DNA of 62,070 nucleotides from the NCBI RefSeq assembly GCF_003854965.1, contig NZ_RQPI01000020.1, positions 1 to 62,070 on the forward strand. The letters run 5' to 3'. Both the position numbers and the translations under genes were made by a program. This DNA is from Paenibacillus rhizophilus (GTDB lineage: Bacteria > Bacillota > Bacilli > Paenibacillales > Paenibacillaceae). The notes under the pieces were generated by a model that was not told the DNA's origin, did no database searches, and saw nothing but the letters and a program-made list of their open reading frames with translations. This document shows, one piece after another, positions 1 through 9,057 of this stretch (within the stretch, counting starts at the first letter, position 1; every line of letters begins with the position of its first letter).

Positions 1-166
1 CGCCTCTCAACTTCTCGTCAGCAGCAACTTTTATAATATATCATATCGGTCCGTTTAATGCAAGCTCTTTTTTTATTTCTTTTTGAAGCAGAACTCGTAT
101 TTCTTGGCCGGAATTAGAATATACCATATCTATTTAGAGATTGCAATAGTTTTATAGAATAAAATC

Positions 167-211
167 AATAACCCAGGAAAGCCGGACACTTCGCCGCTTC
201 CCTGGGTTATT
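167..211 (-). terminator. Rho-independent terminator after lysS
   Basis: On the minus strand an inverted repeat (AATAACCCAGG at one arm, CCTGGGTTATT at the other) is followed by a T-rich run. It lies about 30 bases beyond the lysS stop codon, so it likely ends the greA-lysS transcription unit. The preceding bases 1-166 are AT-rich and show no gene. Confidence 0.8.
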
Positions 212-239
212 AGTCTTCTATATAGATAGAACTCGTTCC

Positions 240-1760
240 TTATTCTCCTGCACGGTTGCGCATATGCGGGAACAGCAGCACATCACGAATGGATGCCGAG
301 TCGGTCAGCAGCATAACGAGACGGTCGACGCCGATCCCAAGGCCGCCTGTCGGAGGCATGCCATATTCAAGCGCACGAATAAAGTCGTCATCCATCTCAT
401 GCGCTTCATCGTTGCCCTGCTCCTTCTCCTGAAGCTGAGCTTCAAACCGCTGGCGCTGGTCAATCGGGTCGTTCAGTTCGCTAAATGCATTAGCATGCTC
501 GCGCGCTACGATGAACAGCTCGAAACGGTCGGTAAACCGCGGATCATGATCATTCTTTTTGGCGAGCGGCGAAATTTCGACAGGATGACCCGTTACAAAC
601 GTAGGCTGAATCAGCGTTTCTTCGACAAATTGCTCAAAGAAAGCATTAAGAATATGGCCGAAGGTCATATGCTTTTCTACCGGTACGCGATGCTCCTTGG
701 CAAGCCGATGGGCTTCTTCGTCGGTCATATGCACACCAAAATCCACACCGGTTACTTCCTTAACTGCATCCACCATCGATACGCGGCGCCATTCAGGGGT
801 CAAGTCGACCTCATGACCTTGGTAGTTGATTTTTTGCGTGCCCAGCACTTCCTGGGCGATATGCGCGATCAAACTCTCGGTCAGGCGCATGATATCCGTG
901 TAATCTGCATAAGCCTCATAGAGCTCGATCATGGTGAACTCTGGATTGTGGCGGGTGGAAATGCCCTCGTTGCGATAGACGCGGCCGATTTCATATACCT
1001 TTTCCAGACCGCCGACGATGAGCCGCTTCAAATGCAGCTCGATAGCGATCCGCATGTACAGCTCCATTTCCAGCGTATTGTGGAAAGTAATGAATGGACG
1101 GGCGGCCGCGCCGCCTGCAATGGCATGAAGGGTAGGCGTCTCCACCTCCAGATAACCGAGCGAATCCAGGTAACGGCGCATGGACTGAATAATCCGTGAA
1201 CGGGCGATAAAGGTCTGCTGAACCTCAGGGTTGATGATCAAATCGACATAACGCTGGCGGTAGCGCAGCTCGACGTCTTTGAGGCCGTTGTATTTATCCG
1301 GAAGCGGAAGCAGTGATTTAGTCAGCACTTCAAGCTCGCTCACCTTGATTGTGGTCTCTCCGGTCTTTGTCTTAAAGACGGTGCCGGTCACGCCGATAAT
1401 ATCTCCGAGATCAAGCACGCCAAATGCCGCATATTGGACTTCCGGCACGCTGTCCTGACGGACGTAAATTTGAATTTTACCGCTAAGATCCTGAATGTGG
1501 GCAAAGCTGGCTTTACCCATTGTCCGTTTGGCCATAATCCGACCTGCGACGCTTACATGAACGGCCTGCTCGTCCAGCTCTTCATGGGTCATTCCATCAT
1601 ATTTGGCTACAATATTTCCGGCATTATGCGAACGCTGGTACTTTTTGCCGAACGGATCGATCCCAAGTCCCCGAAGCTCGTCCAATTTGGCACGGCGAAT
1701 CTGCAGCAGTTCGCTTAGCTCGCTCTCCGTACCCGCCTGGTTGCTGATTTCTTCACTCAT
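240..1760 (-). CDS. lysS: Lysyl-tRNA synthetase, class II
   Basis: Charges tRNA-Lys with lysine in the cytoplasm. The 506-residue protein has the usual length. It shows an N-terminal OB-fold anticodon-binding domain (about residues 60-150), class II motif 2 (RNEGISTRHNPEF) and motif 3 near the C-terminus (GIGVDRLVMLL). The ATG start follows an AAGGGA ribosome-binding site. It lies downstream of greA and the dusB/folate genes, matching the yacF-lysS order of B. subtilis, except that greA sits between them here. No T-box leader is visible upstream. The identification is secure. Confidence 0.98.
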   Translation of the reverse strand: MSEEISNQAGTESELSELLQIRRAKLDELRGLGIDPFGKKYQRSHNAGNIVAKYDGMTHEELDEQAVHVSVAGRIMAKRTMGKASFAHIQDLSGKIQIYVRQDSVPEVQYAAFGVLDLGDIIGVTGTVFKTKTGETTIKVSELEVLTKSLLPLPDKYNGLKDVELRYRQRYVDLIINPEVQQTFIARSRIIQSMRRYLDSLGYLEVETPTLHAIAGGAAARPFITFHNTLEMELYMRIAIELHLKRLIVGGLEKVYEIGRVYRNEGISTRHNPEFTMIELYEAYADYTDIMRLTESLIAHIAQEVLGTQKINYQGHEVDLTPEWRRVSMVDAVKEVTGVDFGVHMTDEEAHRLAKEHRVPVEKHMTFGHILNAFFEQFVEETLIQPTFVTGHPVEISPLAKKNDHDPRFTDRFELFIVAREHANAFSELNDPIDQRQRFEAQLQEKEQGNDEAHEMDDDFIRALEYGMPPTGGLGIGVDRLVMLLTDSASIRDVLLFPHMRNRAGE

Positions 1761-1842
1761 TGCGTGTCATCCCTTCAAAAACAGATTTGAACCTTGTGTC
1801 GACCGTTCCTTTAGAACCCTAATCTTTCTTATATCCTGAAAA

Positions 1843-1862
1843 AAGCTTCCCTAAGGAAGCTT
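1843..1862 (-). terminator. Terminator between greA and lysS
   Basis: A perfect hairpin (AAGCTTCC, loop CTAA, GGAAGCTT) is followed on the minus strand by a run of T residues. It lies about 90 bases past the greA stop. It may terminate or attenuate greA transcription before lysS, where a separate promoter is not obvious. Confidence 0.75.
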
Positions 1863-1952
1863 ATCCAAACGGTTTCCCGTCTGCGTCAGTCCGGTATAAT
1901 CAACCATCGCCGGCTGCGCAGTCGAGTGCGATCGGACGTTTAGGTCCGAAAT

Positions 1953-2432
1953 TTATTTCATCTTAATATCAATGATTTTATATTGAATAACGCCTGCGGG
2001 CACGTTGACATCGACGACAGCGCCCTTTTTCTTCCCAATAATGGCTTTGCCAACCGGACTTTCATTGGAAATTTTGTTGTTAAGCGGATCGGATTCGGCA
2101 GAGCCGACGATCGTGTACTCCATGACATCCCCGAATTCCATGTCCTCTACGGAAACCGTTACTCCAACGCTGACGACCTCGGTGTTGATATCATCGCTGT
2201 TGATGATGCGGGCGTTGCGAAGCATTTTCTCCAAGGTAATGATGCGGCCTTCGATAAAAGCCTGTTCGTTCTTGGCATCTTCATACTCCGAGTTTTCGCT
2301 TATATCTCCATATCCGATAGCTACTTTAATCCGCTCGGCTACTTCGCGGCGCTTAACGGATTTGAGGTTCTCCAATTCCTCTTCCAGACGCTTGAGTCCG
2401 TCCGGGGTAAGGATGACTTCTTTATCGCTCAT
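1953..2432 (-). CDS. greA: Transcription elongation factor GreA
   Basis: Rescues backtracked RNA polymerase by stimulating transcript cleavage through the secondary channel. The 159-residue product has the typical N-terminal antiparallel coiled coil (starting MSDKEVILTPDGLKRLEEEL) with the acidic tip (YGDISENSEYEDAKNEQ) and a C-terminal FKBP-like domain ending in a PVGKAIIGKKKG-type motif. An in-frame upstream ATG at 2459 exists, but the ATG at 2432, preceded by GGAGAA, gives the standard GreA N-terminus. Its promoter at 2552-2580 is near perfect. Confidence 0.97.
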   Translation of the reverse strand: MSDKEVILTPDGLKRLEEELENLKSVKRREVAERIKVAIGYGDISENSEYEDAKNEQAFIEGRIITLEKMLRNARIINSDDINTEVVSVGVTVSVEDMEFGDVMEYTIVGSAESDPLNNKISNESPVGKAIIGKKKGAVVDVNVPAGVIQYKIIDIKMK

Positions 2433-2551
2433 CTTAACCGATTCTCCTGTCGTATACATTTATTGAAAACACCATAACTATATGCGAATCCGAAGGGATG
2501 AGAACCCTCCGCTGCCTTGCACTATTTGAAACGGCGAATTTATACTGTGAA

Positions 2552-2580
2552 ATTATATGGGAACCGTTACAAAATGTCAA
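2552..2580 (-). promoter_or_regulatory. Sigma-A promoter of greA
   Basis: TTGACA (2580 to 2575), a 17-base spacer and TATAAT (2557 to 2552) match the vegetative consensus exactly. The predicted start is about 115 bases upstream of the greA ATG. The 2460-2631 spacer otherwise holds no gene. Confidence 0.85.
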
Positions 2581-2631
2581 TGACAGCCTTCGTATCGTCC
2601 GGCGCATCCAAATAAAGCACGACAGCAGGCG

Positions 2632-3654
2632 TTATACCGCAGAAACGGACGCTTCAGCGCCTTCTACATCGCCCGATTCTTCTTCCGAAACCTTGTCGAC
2701 AAAATCGCTTAAAATCCGCGCCATTTCGTCCCGTTTCGTTTCTTCCATAATAACATCCTTTACGCGGGCCGCGCCCTTCAGACCTTTCAAATACCAGGCC
2801 AGATGCTTGCGCATTTCGCGCACAGCCACCGCTTCGCCTTTCAGCGCGACCAGCCGGTCCATATGCAAAATGGCGACCTCGATCTTCTCTTTCGGGGATG
2901 GATCGGGCAGCAGCTCTCCGGTGCTTAGATACTGGACCGTGCGGTACAGCATCCACGGATTGCCGAGCGCGCCTCGACCGATCATCACTCCGTCGCAGCC
3001 GGTCTGATCCAGCATGGCTTTGGCATCCTGCGGCGTCTGCACATCGCCGTTGCCGATTACCGGAATAGACACAGCTTCCTTGGCCTGACGGATATAGCTC
3101 CAATCCGCATGTCCGGTGTACAGCTGCTCGCGCGTCCGTCCGTGCACGCTGATCGCCTGGCCTCCCGCCCGTTCCACCGCGCGCGCGTTGTCCACGACGT
3201 AAATATGCTCGCTGTCCCAGCCGATCCGCATTTTGACGGTCACCGGCTTATCGACAGCATCGACAACCGCGGAGACCATTTCATAAATCTTGTTCGGCTC
3301 AAGGAGCCAACGGGCGCCAGCATCGCATTTTGTTACCTTCGGCACGGGGCAGCCCATATTGATATCGATAATATCGGCGTTCGTTTCTTTATCGACTACC
3401 TTTGCCGCTTCTACAAGCGACTCGCGGTCCCCGCCAAAAATCTGCAAGCTCAGCGGTTTCTCGCGTTCGTCGACAAACAGCATTTCGCGTGTCCGCTTGT
3501 TGCCGTGCACAATCGCCTTGTCGCTGACCATTTCCGCGCAGACCAGGCCGGTTCCGAACTCTTTGGCGATCAGCCGGAAAGCCGGATTGCAGACGCCGGC
3601 CATAGGCGCGAGCACAACCTGGTTTTTCATTTCGATGTTGCCGATTTTAAGCAT
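2632..3654 (-). CDS. dusB: tRNA-dihydrouridine synthase
   Basis: FMN-dependent enzyme that reduces uridine to dihydrouridine in the tRNA D-loop; the B. subtilis counterpart is yacF. The 340-residue TIM-barrel protein begins with the family pattern VVLAPMAGVCNPAFR, carries the catalytic Cys in INMGCPVPKV, and has a later VIGNGDV and MIGRGALGNPW phosphate-binding segment. A GTG three codons upstream (3663) abuts the AAGGAA ribosome-binding site, so the ATG at 3654 is the better start. It is the last gene of the folate cluster before the greA promoter. The C-terminal 25 residues are acidic and variable. Confidence 0.95.
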   Translation of the reverse strand: MLKIGNIEMKNQVVLAPMAGVCNPAFRLIAKEFGTGLVCAEMVSDKAIVHGNKRTREMLFVDEREKPLSLQIFGGDRESLVEAAKVVDKETNADIIDINMGCPVPKVTKCDAGARWLLEPNKIYEMVSAVVDAVDKPVTVKMRIGWDSEHIYVVDNARAVERAGGQAISVHGRTREQLYTGHADWSYIRQAKEAVSIPVIGNGDVQTPQDAKAMLDQTGCDGVMIGRGALGNPWMLYRTVQYLSTGELLPDPSPKEKIEVAILHMDRLVALKGEAVAVREMRKHLAWYLKGLKGAARVKDVIMEETKRDEMARILSDFVDKVSEEESGDVEGAEASVSAV

Positions 3655-3668
3655 GCTATTCACTTCCT

Positions 3669-3881
3669 TTATATTGAGGATGAGTCGGTCAATTCCTTGA
3701 CCCCGACCTCCAAAACTATCGCAATTTTATCTAAAATTTGATCTTCCAAACGTCGGTTTCCCCGCTCTACCGCTCCAAGCACAGCGAGCGAAATGCCGGC
3801 GCGGTCCGCCAGCTCCTGTTGAGTATAGCCCTTTAGCTTGCGGAATGCCCGAATCCGCCTTCCCACCCGCTTGTTGTCCAC
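3669..3881 (-). CDS. Small XRE-family helix-turn-helix protein (YazB-like)
   Basis: A 70-residue protein consisting of one Cro/C1-type HTH domain (RIRAFRKLKGYTQQELADRAG, with the recognition helix SLAVLGAVERG). It starts at GTG behind AAGGAA and overlaps the end of folK by 49 bases. B. subtilis has yazB in the same place between folK and yacF. The regulator's target is unknown; its fixed position at the end of a folate operon suggests a local role, but that is inference. Confidence 0.88.
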   Translation of the reverse strand: MDNKRVGRRIRAFRKLKGYTQQELADRAGISLAVLGAVERGNRRLEDQILDKIAIVLEVGVKELTDSSSI

Positions 3882-4381
3882 AACTTGATTCCTTCCCTTC
3901 CGTCTAACTTGCCCAGCGCGTCCGTTACTTTTTCCAAGAGCCCGGACGGTTCATCCTGCGGCACGATATCGCGGAGCGGAAAAAGCACGAATGCGCGTTC
4001 CAGCATACGGGGGTGCGGCAGAGTCAAATGCGGAGTATTCATAGTCTGTCCATCCATCCACAGCAAATCCAAATCCGCCGTCCGCGGACCGTTCTGTATC
4101 TCCCTCACCCGGCCCAGTTGATTCTCAATCTCCAGCATCACATCCAGCAGTATTTCAGGCATCAGCGACGTGCGAACGGCTGCCGCCATATTCAAAAAAT
4201 TCGGCTGATCCAAATAACCGACAGGCTCGGTCTCGTATACGCCGGAACAGCGCATAACCTGAATATCTGCATGGGCATTAAGGAGGGTAAGCGCCTCTTT
4301 TAGACTTTTTTCGCGGTCTCCCAAATTGGCCCCTAAAGCAATATAAGCCTCTGACTGCTCAGAGGGGGAATGATTACTCAT
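3833..4381 (-). CDS. folK: 6-hydroxymethyl-7,8-dihydropterin pyrophosphokinase
   Basis: Transfers pyrophosphate from ATP to hydroxymethyl-dihydropterin just before the FolP step. The 182-residue product has the HPPK signatures: AYIALGANLGDRE near residue 12, ETEPVGYLDQPNFLN around residue 50, and the PRTADLDLLWM plus LPHPRMLERAFVL catalytic segments. It sits between folB and the HTH gene, in an unbroken folate operon. Its 3' end is overlapped by the HTH gene. Confidence 0.96.
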   Translation of the reverse strand: MSNHSPSEQSEAYIALGANLGDREKSLKEALTLLNAHADIQVMRCSGVYETEPVGYLDQPNFLNMAAAVRTSLMPEILLDVMLEIENQLGRVREIQNGPRTADLDLLWMDGQTMNTPHLTLPHPRMLERAFVLFPLRDIVPQDEPSGLLEKVTDALGKLDGREGIKLWTTSGWEGGFGHSAS

Positions 4382-4391
4382 GAATCGGTTC

Positions 4392-4754
4392 TCACTTTCT
4401 CGTTCTGTACAGTTCCACGGTCACTCCCTGGAAATGAACGTCGAACGGCGGATGCGGCTTGGTCACCTTGACCGTTACCGCGTTGATAATAGTATAAGTG
4501 TCAAGTAAGGCAGATGCAATACGTTCTCCCAAAGCTTCAATTAACTTATAGGACTCCATTTCGACAATATTTTTAACCAAAGCATGCGCTTCAGCGTAGT
4601 TTACCGTCTGCTGGAGGTCATCGCTCAGTCCCGCTCCGCTTAAGTCCATTTCAAACTCCAAATCAATATAATAGCGCTGGCCCAGCTTGCGCTCCTCTTC
4701 AAAAACGCCATGGTAGCCATAATATTCCATGCGGTGAAGCTTCATTTTGTCCAT
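4392..4754 (-). CDS. folB: Dihydroneopterin aldolase
   Basis: Converts dihydroneopterin to hydroxymethyl-dihydropterin and glycolaldehyde. The 120-residue product starts MDKMKLHRMEYYGYHGVF, shows the conserved Glu of the FEEERKLGQRY segment and the C-terminal KPHPPFDVHFQGVTVEL motif. The ATG at 4754, preceded by AAAGGCGG, gives the family-standard length; a start further upstream (4808) would run into folP. It lies 23 bases after folP and 10 bases before folK. Confidence 0.95.
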   Translation of the reverse strand: MDKMKLHRMEYYGYHGVFEEERKLGQRYYIDLEFEMDLSGAGLSDDLQQTVNYAEAHALVKNIVEMESYKLIEALGERIASALLDTYTIINAVTVKVTKPHPPFDVHFQGVTVELYRTRK

Positions 4755-4777
4755 TTTTCGGTGCCGCCTTTCGTTAT

Positions 4778-5620
4778 TTATTGACCGGAGTAAGCAATGG
4801 CGTCGCACATCGTTACGGTCCGTTTGATCAGCCGCACATCGTGAACGCGTACAATTTGACAGCCCTGCGCGATGCCAAAAGCCACGGTTGCCGCAGTACC
4901 TTCGACCACATCGTCTACCGGCAGGTCAAGCGCCGTACGGATAAACCGTTTGCGCGACGTGGCAAGCAGCACGGGATAGCCGAGCTCGGCCAAAGAGTCA
5001 AGCGACATCATCGCCCGTAAATTTTCATGATAATCCTTGGCAAAGCCGATGCCGGGATCGAGGATGATTTTCTCCGCCTGGACTCCCGCCTGTAAAGCCA
5101 AATCGATGCTTTCACGCAGGTCTGCAATCATGTCGGCCTGTAAATCGGTATAATTCCGGTCGTGACGGTTATGCATCAAAATGATCGGACAGCCGGCTTC
5201 GGCGGCGACCTGTGCCATGAGAGGGTCGGCTTTGCCCCCCCAGATGTCGTTGATGATATGCGCTCCAGCGGCAATCGCCTGCTTCGCCACCTCCGCTTTA
5301 TAGGTGTCGATCGATAGCGGAATTTGCGGCGCAGCGCGGTGAATTGCCTCAATAACGGGAAGGATTCGCGACAGCTCCTCGTCAGCGCTCACCGGTTCAT
5401 GTCCGGGACGCGTCGATTCGCCGCCGATGTCGATAATGTCAGCGCCTTCCTCCGCCATCTGAAGCGCATGGCGGACGGCCGTTTCGGGCTTGTCCCAAAG
5501 TCCGCCGTCCGAAAAAGAATCCGGCGTGACATTCAGGATTCCCATGACCAAAGTCCGCGTTCCCAAAGCAAGTTCCGTCGGGCCGCAATTATATTTTCGC
5601 GAATAAAGTGTAGGCTTCAT
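4778..5620 (-). CDS. folP: Dihydropteroate synthase
   Basis: Condenses hydroxymethyl-dihydropterin pyrophosphate with para-aminobenzoate; this is the sulfonamide target. The 280-residue TIM barrel shows MGILNVTPDSFSDGG, IIDIGGESTRPGHEPV, SIDTYKAEVAKQAIAAGA and the substrate-binding LLATSRKRFI. Its start overlaps the pabC stop by one base. It follows pabB-pabA-pabC, so the operon supplies both halves of the substrate pair. Confidence 0.97.
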   Translation of the reverse strand: MKPTLYSRKYNCGPTELALGTRTLVMGILNVTPDSFSDGGLWDKPETAVRHALQMAEEGADIIDIGGESTRPGHEPVSADEELSRILPVIEAIHRAAPQIPLSIDTYKAEVAKQAIAAGAHIINDIWGGKADPLMAQVAAEAGCPIILMHNRHDRNYTDLQADMIADLRESIDLALQAGVQAEKIILDPGIGFAKDYHENLRAMMSLDSLAELGYPVLLATSRKRFIRTALDLPVDDVVEGTAATVAFGIAQGCQIVRVHDVRLIKRTVTMCDAIAYSGQ

Positions 5621-6498
5621 TACTCTCCGCCCGCTTTCTGTCGATATTTCTTGAGAAGCAAGGAAGTGATAGGACCAGCAGTCCCGCTTCCGACTGCCCT
5701 CCGTTCACTCTCTTTCCAAATAATGGTTACCGGTACGATCTCTTGAATCGAATTGGTCAAAAAAACTTCGTCCGCCGTACTCAGCATTTCCCATGGATAC
5801 AATCCGGTTTCAACCTCTAGGCCTTCGCTCCGCGCAAGCGCCATCACCATTTCCCGGGTAATTCCCGGGAGTATGCCCGTAGACTCATCCGGTGTGAACA
5901 AACGGCCCTCTTTCACAAAAAACACATTGCTGACGATGCCCTCCGCCACTTCTCCGCGCTCGGTTAACATTAGGCCTTCGGCGCCGCGGGCCGCGGACGT
6001 GTAGAGTGACAGCTCTCTTTTGGCTAAAATATTATTCATATAATGCAGCGACTTGAAGCGCACCTTGCCTTCCGGCGTATTCCGGCGCAGCTTGAGCAGC
6101 TGCAGCTCTTTGCCGTTCGTATCCAGCTCGGCGGGGCGCTGCGGCAGCGCCTTGGCGAACAGCACCTGATTCGGATGCATATAGTCTCCCATAGGAAGAC
6201 CCAAAGCATCCTCGCCGGCAGTTATAGTAAAACGGACATAAGCTTCTTGCAGCCCGTTCCGTTTCATGAGCTTCCTGGCCCAGTCCGTCAGGGCGGCAGT
6301 GTCGGGCTCATAAGGAATGCCGAGCTGGCGGCAGCCTTCCGCCATACGTTGCAGGTGCCGCTCCAGCAAAAAAGGTCTACCGCCGTATGTCCGAAACGTC
6401 TCGAACAGGCCGATGCCGTACAAAAAGCCGTGATCCCTGACGGAAACCACGGCATCCGCGGCGTCGACGACGCCGCCATTAACTCCTATATAGTTCAT
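5620..6498 (-). CDS. pabC: 4-amino-4-deoxychorismate lyase
   Basis: PLP enzyme that releases pyruvate from aminodeoxychorismate to yield para-aminobenzoate. The 292-residue fold-type IV protein shows VRDHGFLYGIGLFETFRTYGG at the N-terminus, the Schiff-base Lys region (KSLHYMNNILAKRE) and the EGIVSNVFFVK and TNSIQEIVPV phosphate-binding segments. It overlaps pabA by four bases (ATGA). A branched-chain aminotransferase shares the fold, but the operon context fixes the role. Confidence 0.94.
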   Translation of the reverse strand: MNYIGVNGGVVDAADAVVSVRDHGFLYGIGLFETFRTYGGRPFLLERHLQRMAEGCRQLGIPYEPDTAALTDWARKLMKRNGLQEAYVRFTITAGEDALGLPMGDYMHPNQVLFAKALPQRPAELDTNGKELQLLKLRRNTPEGKVRFKSLHYMNNILAKRELSLYTSAARGAEGLMLTERGEVAEGIVSNVFFVKEGRLFTPDESTGILPGITREMVMALARSEGLEVETGLYPWEMLSTADEVFLTNSIQEIVPVTIIWKESERRAVGSGTAGPITSLLLKKYRQKAGGE

Positions 6499-7076
6499 AC
6501 CGTCTTTCCGGCTTTTCGCTTCAGGAAATTGCGCAGCATCGTATGGCCGTGATCGGTAATAATCGACTCCGGATGGAACTGCACGCCCTCAATCGGATAC
6601 TCCTTATGGCGAAGTCCCATAATCTCGCCTTCCGCTGTTTCGGCCGTAATTTCCAAACAGTCGGGAAGGCTCTCGCGCTCCACAAGCAGAGAATGATACC
6701 GGGTCGCGGTAAACGGCGATTCCAATCCCTCGAAGACAGAGCCTCCTTTATGATGGATCGGCGAGGTTTTGCCATGCATCAGACGCTCCGCGCGAATGAC
6801 ATTGCCGCCGAATGCCTGTCCGATCGCCTGATGGCCGAGGCAAACGCCGAAGATCGGGATTACTCCTTTAAAATGGTCAATCAGTTCGAGACTGATGCCC
6901 GCCTCATTCGGTGTACACGGTCCCGGAGAGATCAGAATATGATCCGGGGCCATCTTTTCAATCTCTTCGATGCTGATTTCATCGTTGCGGCGCACCTCGA
7001 CCTTCTCGCCCAGCTCTCCCAAATACTGCACGAGATTATACGTAAAAGAGTCATAGTTGTCGATAACCAGTATCAT
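6495..7076 (-). CDS. pabA: Glutamine amidotransferase of aminodeoxychorismate / anthranilate synthase
   Basis: Provides ammonia from glutamine to PabB, and in Bacillus also to anthranilate synthase. The 193-residue class I domain has MILVIDNYDSFTYNLVQYLG, the nucleophile Cys in GVCLGHQAIGQAFGG and the His-Glu pair in GVQFHPESI. The ATG at 7076 overlaps the pabB stop by four bases; a longer frame upstream lies inside pabB and is not needed. No separate trpG is visible here, so a dual role is possible. Confidence 0.95.
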   Translation of the reverse strand: MILVIDNYDSFTYNLVQYLGELGEKVEVRRNDEISIEEIEKMAPDHILISPGPCTPNEAGISLELIDHFKGVIPIFGVCLGHQAIGQAFGGNVIRAERLMHGKTSPIHHKGGSVFEGLESPFTATRYHSLLVERESLPDCLEITAETAEGEIMGLRHKEYPIEGVQFHPESIITDHGHTMLRNFLKRKAGKTV

Positions 7077-8767
7077 CTTTCTTTCGCTCCCTCCGCGCCG
7101 CCGCCCATCCGCTTCTCCCATGCCGCCTCGCTGCACAGGACCGCCTTGACGATGGCTTTGGCTTTATTGTGGCATTCCCGGTATTCGCGGTAAGGATCGG
7201 AATCGATCACAATGCCCGCGCCCGTCTGAATATAACCTGTTCCGTCCTTTACGACAAGCGTTCGTATAATAATATTTAATTCCATATTGCCGCCGTAGTC
7301 AATCCAGCCTATTGAACCCGTATATGGACCGCGCCGGACCGGCTCCAGTTCCTCGATAATCTCCATCGTCCTTACCTTCGGCGCTCCCGTAATCGTTCCG
7401 CCCGGAAACATCGCCGCGATGGTATCGTAAGCGTCCTTGCCTTCAGCGATCCTCCCATTGACCTGGGAGACCAAATGCATGACATGCGAGTATCGCTCCA
7501 CGGTCATCAGCTCAGGTACGTGAACCGAGCCATACGCAGAGACGCGGCCGATGTCGTTGCGCTCCAGATCGACGAGCATAATATGCTCGGCCGTCTCTTT
7601 GACGCTCCCGCGCAGCTCCGCCTCCATGGCGGCGTCCTCCGCGGGAGTCAGGCCCCTGCGCCGGGTGCCGGCGATTGGCCGCGCGCTCACCTTGTCCCCG
7701 TGCAGCTTGACGAGCAGCTCCGGCGAAGCGCTGGACAGCGCGAAGCCGGGCGAGCGCAGCAGCCCCATGTACGGGGACGGGTTGAGCCTGCGCAGCCACT
7801 CGTACACCTCCTCCGGCGAGGAGTTCAGCTTCGCTTCCTGCCGAAGCGAAAGGTTCACCTGGAATACATCGCCCTGGCGGATGTATTCCTGGATATCCAG
7901 CACAGCCTGCTGGAACTTCTCCCTGGTGAAGGCCGAGGACATCCCCGGCCATTCGCCGGATTCGGCCTCTGCGGGGATATCCGGAACATGCGGATTTTCC
8001 ACATCGGCTTCTCGAGCAGCCTCAGCCGCGTCGCATATTTCCCGCCACTGCCTTAGCATTCCCTCTGCTTTGTCCAGCGACTCTTCGTAAAGCGCCTTGA
8101 GTCCTTCAACGGACACGGCTCCCGAGGGAGGATTCGCGGAAGGAGTCTCCCCCTCATAAGCCTCGTTCCATGGAGTTTCTTGTCCAATGCGATCCTCTGA
8201 AGGGATTAAGGTGTGTACCGCGCAGTACAACTGATCCTCCTCATGGTCGTAAATCCATATCTCATCCAGCCGCATCCAGAGATAATCGGAAAATCCAGGG
8301 TTATCCTCCGAAGCGGCAGGCAGACGCTCCAGCGAGCGGACCACATCATACGACAGAAAGCCGACGCAGCCCCCCGCAAATGGCGGAAGGATGGAATTAT
8401 CCGGACGGGGAGCGGTAAAAGGCGCCATCCATCGGCGCAGCACCTCTAGCGGCGCACCCTCAAGCACCCCGGTTTCTACTTCGGGCGAGCTGCCCGCTCC
8501 CGAATCACAGCCGCCAGTGATCCGCAGCACCTCGGCGCGCTCCCCTTTGCCTGTCAGCACAGACGAAGGGCGCAATCCGAGATACGTATAGCGTCCTCCC
8601 TTTCCGCTTTCCAATACTACGGAATAAGGCGTTGCGATTTCCCATGCTTTTTTCCAAGAGCGGGGCAGTCCGCCCGGTCCATGCTGCGATCGTATGATCA
8701 GAGGCAGGGTATTCCAGCCTTCGCCGGACCACTGCTCCCATTCCTTCCATCCCGCAACGATCTCCAA
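7073..8767 (-). CDS. pabB: Aminodeoxychorismate synthase component I
   Basis: Aminates chorismate with PabA to start para-aminobenzoate synthesis. At about 564 residues it is longer than B. subtilis PabB (about 470), owing to an acidic linker around residues 200-270. The C-terminal chorismate-binding domain shows SPELLVKLHGDKVSARPIAG, HIMLVDLERNDIGRV and FPGGTITGAPKVRTME. The ATG at 8773 directly abuts AGGAGG with no spacing; the TTG at 8767 has a six-base spacing and is the more likely start. The first gene of the folate operon. Confidence 0.93.
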   Translation of the reverse strand: MEIVAGWKEWEQWSGEGWNTLPLIIRSQHGPGGLPRSWKKAWEIATPYSVVLESGKGGRYTYLGLRPSSVLTGKGERAEVLRITGGCDSGAGSSPEVETGVLEGAPLEVLRRWMAPFTAPRPDNSILPPFAGGCVGFLSYDVVRSLERLPAASEDNPGFSDYLWMRLDEIWIYDHEEDQLYCAVHTLIPSEDRIGQETPWNEAYEGETPSANPPSGAVSVEGLKALYEESLDKAEGMLRQWREICDAAEAAREADVENPHVPDIPAEAESGEWPGMSSAFTREKFQQAVLDIQEYIRQGDVFQVNLSLRQEAKLNSSPEEVYEWLRRLNPSPYMGLLRSPGFALSSASPELLVKLHGDKVSARPIAGTRRRGLTPAEDAAMEAELRGSVKETAEHIMLVDLERNDIGRVSAYGSVHVPELMTVERYSHVMHLVSQVNGRIAEGKDAYDTIAAMFPGGTITGAPKVRTMEIIEELEPVRRGPYTGSIGWIDYGGNMELNIIIRTLVVKDGTGYIQTGAGIVIDSDPYREYRECHNKAKAIVKAVLCSEAAWEKRMGGGAEGAKER

Positions 8768-8805
8768 GTTCATCCTCCTAAACGCTCAATAGCTATTTGC
8801 CTGTC

Positions 8806-8835
8806 AGTATACTGTATTTTCGCCAATTTTGAAAA
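8806..8835 (-). promoter_or_regulatory. Candidate sigma-A promoter of the pab/fol operon
   Basis: TTTTCA (8835 to 8830), 18-base spacer, TATACT (8811 to 8806). The -10 matches five of six, the -35 four of six. The predicted start lies about 30 bases before pabB. Nothing else of note is in the 8774-9057 spacer except the cysK terminator. Confidence 0.55.
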
Positions 8836-8975
8836 GCCTAACCGCAAGGGCCGCTTATTTTTGCCGGGTAAGAATGGCTGTAGAGTTCATAATACGGAAT
8901 AAGCTAGAACCGATAGGCCCAATACCAAACGGCAAGCCCAGAGCTAAAGCGCGAAGCTTATGCTTTTCCAAAATA

Positions 8976-9022
8976 AAGAAGAACCTTCAACGACCGCTCA
9001 CAGGCGGAAGTCAAAGGCTCTT
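8976..9022 (-). terminator. Likely terminator of cysK
   Basis: An imperfect hairpin with outer arms resembling AAGAACCTT / AAAGGCTCTT and an inner CCGC-GGCGG pair lies about 35 bases past cysK. It is followed by TTTATTTT on the minus strand. The stem has bulges, so confidence is moderate. Confidence 0.5.
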
Positions 9023-9057
9023 TGCGCATTACTTTAAATTATCGATAAAAAAATCAA

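Noticed and set aside
1761..1952. T-box or other leader for lysS
   Set aside because: No T-box core sequence; only the greA terminator hairpin and a minor stem are visible.
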